Positions 54,078 through 64,000 of a DNA stretch of 64,000 bases are shown piece by piece. Every line of letters starts with the position of its first letter. Positions within the stretch are counted from its first letter, which is position 1. The position numbers and the translations under genes were made by a program. The notes below the pieces were generated by a model. The model was given only the letters and a program-made list of their open reading frames with translations, did no database searches and had not been told where the DNA came from. Origin of the DNA: Pogonophryne albipinna (taxonomy: Eukaryota > Chordata > Actinopteri > Perciformes > Artedidraconidae); NCBI GenBank assembly GCA_028583405.1, contig CM053248.1, positions 23,796,543-23,860,542 on the forward strand, written 5' to 3'.

Positions 54078-57000
54078 GTGAGTATTTTGGGCTCCAAACG
54101 AACTATTCCCGCTAACCCACTAGCTACCTGACGCTAACTAGCTAGCTGTTGTTAGCTAGCAACCTTGTTATCATTAAACTGTACACTGGCTTGTATTCCA
54201 ATATTCGTTTATAGGTTTTTGTTCGGGACTCTTGCCACGTAAACCGCAACTTGAAGTGGGCTTTTAGCAGCAAACTACCATTGTGATAATTTACTTTTAG
54301 TAGAGTTGGCTATCTTGACTGTTAACTTATTCATTTGTCAATTGTTGTCATTTTTTTGCAGCTGAATTTGTCATCGACCTTGCTGAAAAACAGCCGGTGT
54401 TCGATGGCTTTAAAGCTCTTTTGCTCCAAAATGGAGCCGAATTCACAGTAAGTTAAGCTAACAGTCATTACACGTTGTAAGCTAGCATAGATATCCAGCG
54501 CTAGCCAACTTGTACGTGGTAACTAATCGGGTTGGTTCCCGTTTTTGTTGTGTTCATTGTAGGATTCTCTCATCGGTAATTTGCTCAGGCTCATCCAGAC
54601 AATGCGTCCTCCATCGAAAGCATCTATGAGTAAAGGTGAGGTTATGTAATCTATTCTTTTTAAAGGATACCCAAATCTTCCTGACGTCCACACCTGACAT
54701 GCAATACATTACACGTTGGCAAAAAGCTGAACAAAGTTGGCAATATTTATATTCAATAGCTGATGTATCAATTTGCTGTAGTCAAATACATCAACTAAAC
54801 CTATTGACCTCGAAAAAGCAACATTTTAGTAAACATACACATAACAAAGTCAAATAGTCAGTGTAAGGTAATAGTTTCTCTGCCAAATAGGGGTATATTT
54901 ATTTATACCATCTAATTTAAGAATCTAATCAAGAATAATGTGTATCATTCACTTACATCTTGTTCACATTGTTTTAATATATAGCTGCATGTGTGTACTT
55001 CCCTTGTACAATGCTATATTGAAAAACCTTTATGTATTTCTCCCTTGCCTATAATCCACAATACAATTAATGAATAACGTTTAATTTTCAGCAACTGAAG
55101 CTTTGGCCAAGCCGAAGACAGAAAAGGACAAGCTGAAAGAGCTGTTTCCTGCGTTGTGTAGAGCAAATGAGCCCGTGCCAAAGGTACGTTACTCCAACAC
55201 ATTATTTTACGAGCTATAACTTTGACTTGTAATCCCACTATTACTATTTATGCTGTGCAACATTGTTGTTATTATTATAAACAATTGACACTATTCTGCA
55301 TGTGTTCACCGCCTATATGCCATTTACTGTAAATACAATTAATTACAATGGAAAACTGAAAAATATGTAAACTGGTGAAATGTAATGCCACTGTGATGCC
55401 AATTGTTTTTGTTTAATTGACTTTCTTAGAAGATACTTGACGAAGATGATGTGAAAGTAGCTGCTGATGTCATGAAAGAGCTGGAGATGTTTATGCCCAG
55501 TGTGAGTGGAACAGACACCAAAAGCAGCAAGAGCAGGTGAGACGACCGAGGACACAGGTCACATTTGGAAGTGTGAGATTGTACATGTTACTGATGTTGC
55601 TTTGAGTCTAGAAAACAAAACGCAACATCCACCATCTATACCATCACATTCATCGTGTGATTTCAACTTTTTAATGACATGTTATAGTGGCTTGTGATCT
55701 CTACTTTTTTGAACATTTCATACTTTGTTTTGCAGGTCAGAAAAGAGCAGACGCCAAAGCCGAAGTCGCAGCAGAAGCAGAGACCGGGACAGACACAGAG
55801 ATAGAGACCGGGATCACGACAGAGACCGGGATCGGGACAGGAAGAGACGGCATCGCTCAAGGTCCAGGTCGCACTCCAGAGACCACGATCGCCACCGAGA
55901 TAGAGATAGAGATGGAGATCGTGGAAAAAGAAGAGACAAATCTGTCCGCAGGTCTGAGCGCTCACCTAGTCCCAAGAAAGACCAAGACAAAGACTCTGAG
56001 CGCTGGCAAGACAAACACGTGGACCGCCCGCCACCTGAGGAGCCTTCTGTCGGTGACATATACAACGGCAAAATCACCAGTATCATGCAGTTTGGATGCT
56101 TTGTTCAGCTGGAGGGACTACGGTTAGTATAAAGTCTCCAGAGTGCAACATTGACTTTAATCTCAGGTGGCAGCTCAGTTTACTGGCTACCTCGCTGCAA
56201 TTAATTCTGTAAATATATTGCAACTGCTCAGATCTGTGCTCTGTTTGCATATGCATTCCATGATGTAAGATCTACCATAAGATATCAGGAAGCTGTTGCA
56301 TATTTCAATCTGTAAATTCTTCTATTAAAGTCAATCATATGTTTCCTTGTATGCAGGAAACGATGGGAGGGGTTGGTCCATATCTCCGAGCTGCGCCGAG
56401 AGGGCCGTGTGGCCAACGTTGCTGATGTTGTCAGCAAAGGCCAAAGAGTCAAGATCAAGGTGCTCTCATTCACCGGCTCCAAGACCAGCCTTAGTATGAA
56501 GGTAAGAAGAACGCACCACAAATTATTAAACTGAAATCTGTTAATGGGAAGCACAGGTAGGATAAATGGATTGAACTGTGTGTCTGGCGAATACTAAATG
56601 AATATTTTTTTGTAGGGCTGTCAAGTTAACGCGTTACCGCACATTTTTTTTTCCACGCCACTAATTATTTTAACGTGCGATTAACGCATGTGTATTTGTC
56701 CTCGGCCCGCCCCGTAGTTTCAGAGCCCAAAGGCTTGACGTTGTTGTTAGTTGGTGGGAGATTCAAAAAAAAGTTTTTTTTTTTAAACAGCAAGTCAAGC
56801 ACACAGCTGATGCTGACAGCCCCGCTCCTGCCGCTCGCTTGCGGCAGACCATGCTTGAAAGTTTGCCGTGGAGACGCCTGGACAACAACAGCGATAGCTA
56901 AATGGGTGGCTACAGCTTAACATTGTGGAGGACGAGGGGCTGCGTTAGATCATTCGGATCGCATCCAACGTGTCGACTGCACATCACAGCGCATTATTTT

Positions 57001-58916
57001 GACCCACAGTGGGAACTTCAGTCTCATGCTTTGACTGAAGATGAAGACAGAGGAGCGGCATTTTGCCGACAACTGTAAACAGGCTTGTCTGTTTGAGCAA
57101 CTGGCTCAGTGCAGAGAAGTAGACAGGGTTGGGAGAGAGTGTACGAGAGAGAGAGGTTCCAGGTTGTTGTATTGAAAATATTCAGGAGAATATTTTCAAT
57201 ACAACAACCTCTGAAGAATGACAAATATTCAGGAGAATATTTGTCATTGTTCAAATGATAATAAACAAACATTTGCATAAAGCATATTTGTCCGCTCGTA
57301 TGTTGATAAGAGTATTACAAACTTGAAAAATATTCCTCTAAGGTACATTTAGAACAGATACAAAATGTTCGATTAATTTGCCATTAACTATGGACATCAT
57401 CGAGGTTAAATATTTTAATCGACTGACATCCCTAATTTTTTGATTTCTTTGTGTTTGAAAATGTAGATCTTGATACCAGCATTGCTTCTTAATAGATTTG
57501 TTTTTTTAATTGAATCTGATATTGCATTTGTGTCAGAGTAGGTAATTGTTGGAGCCAGAAAGTCATTATCATTTATGAGCGATTAAGCTGCTCCGAACAG
57601 TTTTGTTTTTTAATGAGATATTTGGAGAGGATATTGGGAATCATTATGTTTTATCATCAGAGGATCTCCTCACAGGCAGGACTGGAGTCTCCCTGCATTT
57701 TCATTATGTTAATAGCCTAATGTTTTACTCCTTTTGTGCCAGGATGTGGACCAGGAGACAGGAGAAGACCTGAACCCCAACAGGAGGAGGAATGTGGGCC
57801 CTGATGGAGGGGATGAGATCTCAATGAGGAACCCCGACCGGCCGAGCAACCTGAACCTCAACCTGGGCCACGTCCCCGAAATGGAGCAGGACGACACCCT
57901 GGAGCGCAAGAGGCTCACCAAGATCTCTGACCCGGAGAAGTGGGAGATCAAACAGGTGGCTCTATACACTAAGGATTTCTGCACACACCAAGTTAAAGGA
58001 GCTGCTTCCCGTTTGCTTATTTTCATCACATGCTAATAATCGTTCTTGTTTTTTGCTCTCAGATGATTGCTGCCAATGTCTTGTCTAAAGAAGAGTTCCC
58101 TGATTTTGATGACGAGACAGGAATTCTTCCTAAAGTTGATGATGAAGAGGGTAAGAAAGTTCTTTTTTTTTTAATCCAACACATTAGAAACATCCTTTAT
58201 TAAATGTGTGCTTTTTTTATTTAAAGAAAACAAACTGGGCTTATCCTGTATAAAATAAATGACTGTTAAGTTCCTTTTTAAAGCTGTACAAAAGTTTAAA
58301 AGATTTTGACATGAATATTGTCTGTGCATGCTTCCTCTTAAATATTTGATCAGGGTATATCATTTAGAATTCTCTCTTATTGACGTTAGTATTGTTTGTC
58401 CACCTCTTTGGTCCGGATTTAAATATCTTAACAGCTCTTAGGTGGATTTCCATTAAATTGGTAAGAAACACTGGGGATACCTAGAGAATAAATTGGTAAT
58501 CCCTTAACTTTTCATGAAGCCCCAATCACATTTTAATCCGTCCACCTCTTTGGTTTATGACCAATTACCTGCCAAACTAATAATATTCCCATTTGCCTCA
58601 ATTGTGCTTTGTGTTGGCATGCTAACACACTAAATAAAAGTATACCTCAGAATGTTAGCATGCCACTGTTATTGTTTAGCTCATAGCATCACTGTGCCTA
58701 AGGAAAGCCTCTCAGAGACTAGCATAGATGCACACTCCCAGACCTCTATTTAACTTTATAAATAATAACTTTTGATGAGTTGACTCCTCTTACATTGACC
58801 TTGTTCTCTGCCATTCAGATGAAGATTTGGAAATTGAGCTGGTTGAAGAAGAACCCCCATTCCTGAGGGGACACACCAAGCAGAGCATGGACATGAGCCC
58901 TGTCAAGATTGTCAAG
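53969..58916 (+). CDS. dhx8: ATP-dependent RNA helicase DHX8 (Prp22-like), first ten coding exons, cut by the window edge
   Basis: DHX8/Prp22 is the DEAH-box helicase that releases spliced mRNA from the spliceosome in the nucleus. Exons join as 53969-54077, 54362-54447, 54563-54635, 55092-55183, 55430-55536, 55736-56122, 56357-56501, 57743-57955, 58063-58150 and 58819-58916, all GT-AG and in phase, giving 466 residues. The order is an N-terminal domain ([19 protein letters not shown]), linker, Arg/Ser/Asp-rich domain (about 156-240), S1 RNA-binding domain (about 260-335, [20 protein letters not shown]), linker [11 protein letters not shown], and acidic [19 protein letters not shown]. The vertebrate protein is about 1220 residues, so the helicase core lies beyond the window. 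ATG 53969 has A at -3 and G at +4 and opens the conserved N-terminus. Confidence 0.96.
54362..54447 (+). CDS. dhx8: dhx8 exon 2
   Basis: It continues [21 protein letters not shown] to NGAEFT. The acceptor is tttttgcag and the donor ACA|gtaagt. The 86-bp length keeps frame with both neighbouring exons. Confidence 0.94.
54563..54635 (+). CDS. dhx8: dhx8 exon 3
   Basis: It encodes [20 protein letters not shown] then SMSK plus one base. The acceptor is cattgtag and the donor G|gtgagg. This is the conserved helical N-terminal region of the DHX8 family. Confidence 0.94.
55092..55183 (+). CDS. dhx8: dhx8 exon 4
   Basis: It encodes [20 protein letters not shown] to RANEPVPK. The KLKELFP motif is conserved in vertebrate DHX8. 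The acceptor is attttcag and the donor AAG|gtacgt. Confidence 0.93.
55430..55536 (+). CDS. dhx8: dhx8 exon 5, with tandem acceptor
   Basis: It encodes (K)[19 protein letters not shown] to SKS plus two bases. The acceptor is TAGAAG (55427-55432), a NAGNAG site. Splicing after the first AG adds Lys, and splicing after the second starts at Ile. I use the first. The donor is AG|gtgaga. Confidence 0.9.
55736..56122 (+). CDS. dhx8: dhx8 exon 6: RS/RD domain and start of S1 domain
   Basis: At 387 bp this is the longest exon seen. It encodes [16 protein letters not shown], then alternating RD/RS dipeptides ([18 protein letters not shown]), a short [20 protein letters not shown] linker and the first half of the S1 domain. 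The codons are near-repeats of GACCGGGAT-type units, so this is low-complexity coding sequence. The acceptor is tttgcag and the donor CG|gttagt. Confidence 0.94.
56357..56501 (+). CDS. dhx8: dhx8 exon 7: second half of S1 domain
   Basis: It encodes [20 protein letters not shown] then [20 protein letters not shown] to LSMK. VHISEL and the [11 protein letters not shown] strand are typical S1-fold signatures. The acceptor is tatgcag and the donor AAG|gtaaga. Confidence 0.95.
56613..57434. mobile_element. hAT-like element in dhx8 intron 7
   Basis: The left end is tagggctgtcaagttaacg and the right end is the reverse complement of tagggatgtcagtcgatt. The flanks are tttttttg and attttttg, 7 of 8 matching. 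Internal sequence with a relic [14 protein letters not shown] frame suggests hAT origin. Length 822 bp. Confidence 0.75.
57161..57248. repeat. Two adjacent hairpins sharing a core
   Basis: Arms 57161-57183 and 57188-57210 are a perfect 23-bp inverted repeat with loop agga. Arms 57217-57230 and 57235-57248 form a second 14-bp perfect inverted repeat, also with loop agga. Both centre on atattcaggagaatat. Confidence 0.9.
57743..57955 (+). CDS. dhx8: dhx8 exon 8
   Basis: This 213-bp, phase-0 exon encodes [20 protein letters not shown] through [20 protein letters not shown] to KQ. The acceptor is gtgccag and the donor CAG|gtggct. The preceding intron holds a hAT-like insertion. Confidence 0.95.
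58063..58150 (+). CDS. dhx8: dhx8 exon 9
   Basis: It encodes [20 protein letters not shown] then ILPKVDDEE plus one base. It matches the conserved segment before the acidic linker. The acceptor is ctctcag and the donor G|gtaaga. Confidence 0.95.
58819..58916 (+). CDS. dhx8: dhx8 exon 10, last one in the window
   Basis: It encodes [20 protein letters not shown] then [13 protein letters not shown]. The acceptor is ccattcag and the donor AAG|gtacgg. The next family segment (NPDGSL...) was not found up to position 64000, so intron 10 is longer than 5 kb and filled with transposons. Confidence 0.94.
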
Positions 58917-59542
58917 GTACGGCCTATGCAGAACATATCATCACACGTCATGCTAAATACACAGAGATCAGACAGTTAGGCTCCGTTTACACGGAAGAAG
59001 ACCTCCCGAGCATGGTTGCCTGGTTGCCCTTCTGTTTATTCTCCGCGGTGGATTTAGCAACATGTAGTTCTCCATGTCCACTTGTTGCTGATGGTTGTGG
59101 TAGAGGAGCTGTAGATTTGGGTGAGCAGCAGAGGTGGGGAGAGGCAGGGCTCTGGCTGTTTCGGCGGCCTCTGTTTCTCTTTTTCTCCCTCCCCTAGGCG
59201 AGCGTGTGCTCCTGCTGTAAAAGGCCGGTGCACCGCACCCACAGCCACTAACTCTGAGCCTGGCTCCCGAGCAGGACGTTCAACCCCCCCGGTAGTCCAC
59301 CAACAGATGAAAAACACCCACCTCTCCGCCTCTTCCAAGGGACGAGGGAACTGTGTGGCAGAGTTTCCGTTAGAATTTTTTTCTGCCGGTCAACATGTCC
59401 GTTAAAGTTGAAATCTTCCGGACAAAATTCGAAAAGTGCCGGTCAAAGGTATTCTTTGTTATTTATTGAGCTTTAAAACAAATTAATAACGACTATATAA
59501 TAATATAAGAATAATACACGAAGATACTGACAGCCCGTCAGT

Positions 59543-60590
59543 TAGGGCTGCAACAAACGACTAATTTGATAATCGATTAATCTATCGATTAATGAAACGA
59601 TGAATCGACTATTCGGACTATTACGACTTGCACAATTTCTCAAACGCTCTTATTTAGCCATCAGCTTTTAGATTTAGCTTGAGGTTGTTTTAGGCATGTG
59701 GAAACTAACAATGAAGACAATAAAGATGAATACTTGATTCAAAAATACATATATTATTAAATTAACTAAACACATTTTGAACAAAATTAACATAGCTTTT
59801 AATTTAAATTAAATAAATAATATTTCACATCAAAAGAAACAACAGTGTTTTAACAAATCGTATTAAATAATCTGATGACAGAACTGTAAACAGAATAGCT
59901 GAAACTTTAACATAATAAAGAGTAACTCAGTTACCTCTAATCATTAACCCATGTTTGTATCATTGAGTTAACTCCGTGTGTTGCTGCTAGCATACATAAC
60001 ACCTGATGTGGAAAAGTTACTCGTGGATTTGGCTACAGAGCTGCTAGAAAGACAGTCGAACCCGGTGCATTCCTCCGTCTGAATGTGGTGCACTTTTGCT
60101 AAATGTTTGGACAAATTGCTCGTGTTACCGCCCTTACATGCTAAACTCTTATTGCACTTTTGGCAACGAGCATTCTCCACATCGAGACGGGTAAAGTTTA
60201 ACCACACCTCAGAGCGCGTTCTCTCCGCCATCTCCTCCGTGTGTTGCTGCATGTAGCAGCTGCGTGTGTGTAAACTGCCCCGCCCCCTCGCACACAGACG
60301 GGGGAGAGAGATCTCGTCTGATCGAAAATACATCATAGACGCATTTGTTTGTCTTTTTGCATATTAGAAATGAGTTGGCGACACTAAGACTGCGATATAA
60401 TGTTTTTGTAGCAGTAATACATGACATGTATTTTTTAAATGTCTCCAGTAGCCTACCGATAAAAAGACCAATAACGTTGGAGCTTAACGGCACGTAAAAC
60501 ACATGTGATGACGTCACCAACGAATCGACGACTGAATTAGTTGGCAACTAATTTGGTAATCGATTAAGTCGATTATTTGTTGCACCCCTA
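59543..60590 (-). mobile_element. hAT element with 8-bp target duplication, internally deleted
   Basis: The left end is tagggctgcaacaaacgac and the right end is the reverse complement of taggggtgcaacaaataa. It is flanked by exact ccgtcagt duplications (59535-59542 and 60591-60598). It is 1048 bp and retains a BED-finger frame on the minus strand, but no DDE region. Confidence 0.93.
59968..60336 (-). pseudogene. hAT transposase N-terminal remnant with BED zinc finger
   Basis: This 122-codon frame has a likely original start at Met36 (MAERTRSEVWLNF). It contains a complete BED pattern: Trp45, Cys58, Cys61, His78 and His83 in ARCQKCNKSLACKGG and NTSNLSKHLAKVHHIQ. The frame stops soon after, so catalytic and dimerisation domains are missing. 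It could still encode a small DNA-binding peptide, but nothing shows that it is expressed. Confidence 0.75.
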
Positions 60591-60670
60591 CCGTCAGTAT
60601 CCGTCTCATGCAGCTGGCTGATCCAGTAATGAGTGACCCGACAGTAAAAAATAAACATATTTATAACTAG

Positions 60671-61059
60671 TTAAAGGTGGGGTAGGTAAGTTTGAGAAAC
60701 CGGCTCGAGATACACTTTTTGTTATATTCCATGGAATGCTCTTAACATCCCGATAGCAATGAATATCTTAAGTGCTTTGACAAAAAATCCATAAAAAAAT
60801 GTCATCTGTGGAAGCCGTAATACTGTAAAAAGCACGACCAATTACTTTAGCCGGCCCGGCTAAAATAACTGGATGGCCTACCTGCCTGTCAGCCTTCCAT
60901 CGGGGCACAAACTTATCTCGTGCCCTCATTGGTCATGTGCGCGTTCGTGTATGTTGGAGGAGGGGCTCTATAAAGAAGTGGCAGATTTTCTCCGGTTGTG
61001 TATTTTCAAATTCTAGCGATCTCGAGCCGGTTTCTCAAACTTACCTACCCCACCTTTAA
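60671..61059. mobile_element. MITE with 40-bp perfect terminal inverted repeats at TTAA
   Basis: Arms 60671-60710 and 61020-61059 are exact reverse complements, starting ttaaaggtggggtaggtaag. TTAA at both ends is compatible with a piggyBac-type target, although a TAA (Harbinger-type) reading is possible. It has no coding capacity in 389 bp. Confidence 0.9.
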
Positions 61060-61108
61060 GGTAGTTTGAGAGGTAATTAAAATAGCTAGGTGTGATCAGT
61101 GCATGACA

Positions 61109-63141
61109 TTAACCTCTTAAGCCCGAGGGTCCCCCCAGTGTAACCCCCCCCACCGTTTTTTTACGAGACTATGTCTCAGGGCTTCTTAACATTTATGAAA
61201 CTATTAATGTTCCATACCCTTTTAACGCTAAGAAACTCAGCTAACTGACAATGTGAACCATTTTTAGCTAAAAGAAACACAAGAGTAATACCAAGCCTTT
61301 GAATTAGCATGGAGAGAAAAAATGCTAACTAATGCTAACGGAATTTTGCACAGCACTCACGGTAGAAATGCCCTTATTACTATCTTAACTGCACAAACAA
61401 GATATCCGATTAAAGCTGAGACTCCACAGATTCCACACATGTAATGTCATCACTGTACGCCCCCGAATTGCGGAGCTATCAGCCAGAAAAGAGAAAGTAA
61501 ACAACATCCGGTTTAAAAAATATTACAATAATTTCGTCCTACCTTTTTTGATTTGTGATCAAAAGTTGTGTTCACCGGAATAAAAACGCCGCTCAAGGTT
61601 AATCCAATGTCTTTGTGTCACGTAGACATTTTGACTGATAATCCTTCATCATATTTATGGCAATATACTGGGTATAAAGTTTTGCCGTCCAGGCGTGCAC
61701 TTTCAGATATGCTTTGTTCGCTTCTCTATTACGTCCGCTATGGTAATGTTTACGTTGATTTGGGAACTGCCCATCGATTCTATTGGTTCTGATGGTTAAG
61801 AAAAAGGTGTAAATCACACGAATCGACCAATGGGTTCCAGAGATACGGTCCTGCGTAAAGTATAAAGAATGCCAGCCAGTTTAAGTACATTACGCAGCCG
61901 ACTTCATTTCTTGTTTACTACATAACAAGCAGGCATTACAGCAGGACCCAGAGCGCACGGAGCACAGAGCGGACAGCAGATAACGGAATTGCAGTTTTAT
62001 TGCTTATAGATTATCAGAACATTTCAAAGGGGACACAGCCACATTGGATATTAACCTATGGATTAACTACATCATCGTTTTAATGCCATTGAAGACCAGT
62101 TTAGACCAGACAAAGAGGAAGGTAAGCCATGTTAGTCTAGCGCATGCTAGTACCTAGCGCCACTTGTTTTGATGTACGTTTTTGTTGATAACGTCGCAAG
62201 TTTGTATCTTTCAGTGTTGAGATGGGCACCGTTAGATTCTGTGTCTTTACGATCATAAACGATGTGTTGGATGTGCAGCTAGGATAAGTAATAAGGGAGC
62301 TAGGATAAGTAATAAGGGAGCTAGGAGTGATTTTCGGTGCAGTAATAGGTTAGCATTTTTCGCTCGGGGCTAATTCAGATGCTCACTGTTAGCATTGTGT
62401 GTTTTTTTTTTTGAAAAAATAAATGAAAAAGATCAGTTAAATGAGTTTTTTCCCGTTATATGGATATAAAATATTCATAGTTTATTAAATAGTAAGGTTC
62501 CTTAGACGTTGTTTCCGGCAAATGACGCGATTTCGGTCCGTGGTGCTATATAAATAAACTTGCCTTGCCTAAGAGGATAACGGAGTATGTTTTTATATAT
62601 ATATATTTTTTTTTTTTCACAACAGTTGTATTTGGATGGAATGAATACCTATAGTGATAATTCAAAGTAATAAAATGATTTTTACAGTGAAAAAGTTCAA
62701 ATGGAACTGATGGTTCCCAAGTTACCCAGAGGTGAGTCCGTCTGGACTTTATTTTTCTAAACCTCTCTAAAAAGGTCAAATTTAACTTGTTTTGCATCAA
62801 TCTTGATACAGGGTACTTATTATATGTTATAGTTTGGATTCCTAAAGCTTTTAGTCTACTAACCCATCATTCAAGGGTGGTTTTTTACTATAAGTAATGT
62901 TTTTTTTTTAGGCGGACATTAGAATTTACATGTTTTTACTATGTTCCATCTGAATTTACTTTAAAATAAAAACATCTATATTGATTCTGACACTTCTACA
63001 TCCAACTCACAGATGTAACCTTGCTTTGAGAGAAAAGATTATTAATTTACCCCTTTTAGAAGTGAAGATATAGTCTTTGTTGTGTTAGTGGCATTTTCGA
63101 GCCTGAAACCTGAAAAACAGGCTCAGGGCTTAAGAGGTTAA
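61109..63141. mobile_element. 2-kb TTAA-flanked element
   Basis: The left end is ttaacctcttaagccc and the right end is gggcttaagaggttaa, with TTAA as the apparent target duplication. This suggests a piggyBac-like element. Inside are an exon-like segment ending in donor AAG|gtaagc (62122), a 21-bp tandem duplication near 62280-62325 and a hairpin gagcctg/caggctc near the right end. No transposase frame was recognised. Confidence 0.75.
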
Positions 63142-64000
63142 GGATTTTGGGAGATGGCCCTGTGGGCCATCTAAGCTAATTTACAGATGGCCCTGAGCCC
63201 AATAGAGATTGCCCTGAATAATGTGCGCGGACGAAATGACGCACGAAGGGTTTGGGGGGGCCTCCCCCTAGAAAATGTAGATGTTTGCAGGTCTTAGATG
63301 CTGTCTGGTGCATTCTCTGGACTGAATTATAAGATGAACCACCATAATATTGTATTGTACAATTTTAATTTTATTCATCATTTCACTTGTTTGTTCTTGT
63401 TTGTGTTTGCTTGCTTGCATGCCCTGCATAGCTATAAGAAATACTTAAGTTGTTGATCAAGACACTTTCCATCTGATGAAGGCAAATGCCTTCCCAGATG
63501 TAAAAAAGTAGAAAACATTACATTCAGTTATAACTGCCAAAACAAACATTATTTACACTATTATGGCCCCTGTTAAAAATATTTGTAATGTTATCTACTG
63601 TAAGTTGGTCGAACGAATGCCTCCTCATCCGGAAGCTGACCGAGCAGCAGTCGAGAGGAAACGAGCGCATCCGCGAAGCACACAAAATGGCGACGTCAGA
63701 GTTCCCGTTAGCCGGCAAATCTAAATCTCTTCGGTCAAAATAATTTCCCTTTAGCGCAATACCGCTTCAGTTGCGCCACTTATGTGACAGACAAGAAGAG
63801 TATGTGACAGACAAGAATAGTCAATTCTAATGTCTAACACTTAATGTGGAGAAAGAGATGTCCTGTATGGGTTGATTGTGCGTTGATCTGTTGGTAATGC
63901 CTCGGAGTTCCGGTGGGCATGTAAACAAATGTATAATGCTGCGCTATACTTTGTGGCCTCACCCAGTTGCATAGCGACACTTATTGTTTAGGTGTCTCTT

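Larger units (their letters stand above)
58917..64000. other. dhx8: dhx8 intron 10 (continues beyond the window)
   Basis: No further dhx8 exon was found up to the edge. The intron holds the three insertions listed below, and the DNA between them also looks repeat-derived (for example gggagatggccctgtgggcc near 63150). Confidence 0.7.

Noticed and set aside
55687..56127. 146-codon frame overlapping dhx8 exon 6
   Set aside because: It is the shifted frame of the RS/RD repeat. The dhx8 frame is supported by homology and splice phase.
59355..63760. One large element whose ends would be agagtttccgttag (59360) and agagttcccgttag (63700)
   Set aside because: The two motifs are in direct orientation and the similarity is short. 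No target duplication was found.

Overview
This window is nuclear DNA of a teleost fish, probably a percomorph. The evidence is two spliced vertebrate genes with GT-AG introns, long CA/TG microsatellites, tRNA-derived SINEs, and several hAT and TTAA-type DNA transposon families of kinds common in fish. There is no bacterial or organelle content, and I recognise no complete single-exon gene.

Positions 1-9965 hold no recognised coding exon. They are probably upstream or 5' intronic DNA of a thyroid hormone receptor gene. They contain a 70-bp-arm inverted repeat around a LINE-like tail, a tRNA-derived SINE, and a relic hAT transposase with a BED zinc finger. From 9966 to 27405 (+ strand) lie seven coding exons of thyroid hormone receptor alpha (probably the thraa paralog). 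They encode 390 residues, from just before the DNA-binding domain through the AF-2 helix to the stop. Only about 20 N-terminal residues, compared with human TRalpha1, were not located. Exon lengths after the first are 101, 148, 206, 147, 259 and 251 bp, all with matching phases.

From 27406 to about 53.8 kb there is no recognised gene. This stretch holds the presumed 3' UTR, simple repeats, an unclassified GC-rich stretch, a nested stack of self-similar foldback elements (37.6-39.3 kb), SINE and Tc1-like fragments (46.2-47 kb), a hAT element whose insertion can be proved from an uninterrupted inverted copy of its target at 51.8 kb, and a BEL/Pao integrase fragment.

From 53969 to 58916 (+ strand) lie the first ten coding exons of dhx8, the spliceosomal DEAH-box helicase Prp22 orthologue. 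They encode 466 residues: N-terminal region, RS/RD domain, S1 domain and acidic linker. The helicase core lies beyond the right edge. Intron 7 carries an 0.8-kb hAT-like element. Intron 10 carries three insertions with clear target-site duplications: a 1.05-kb hAT that keeps a BED finger, a MITE with 40-bp perfect inverted repeats at TTAA, and a 2-kb TTAA element.

The two genes are not known to act in one pathway. thraa encodes a ligand-regulated transcription factor and dhx8 a pre-mRNA release factor; here they are only neighbours on the same strand. I found no sign of a novel multi-gene system. The most informative content is the record of transposon insertions and some splice-site details.
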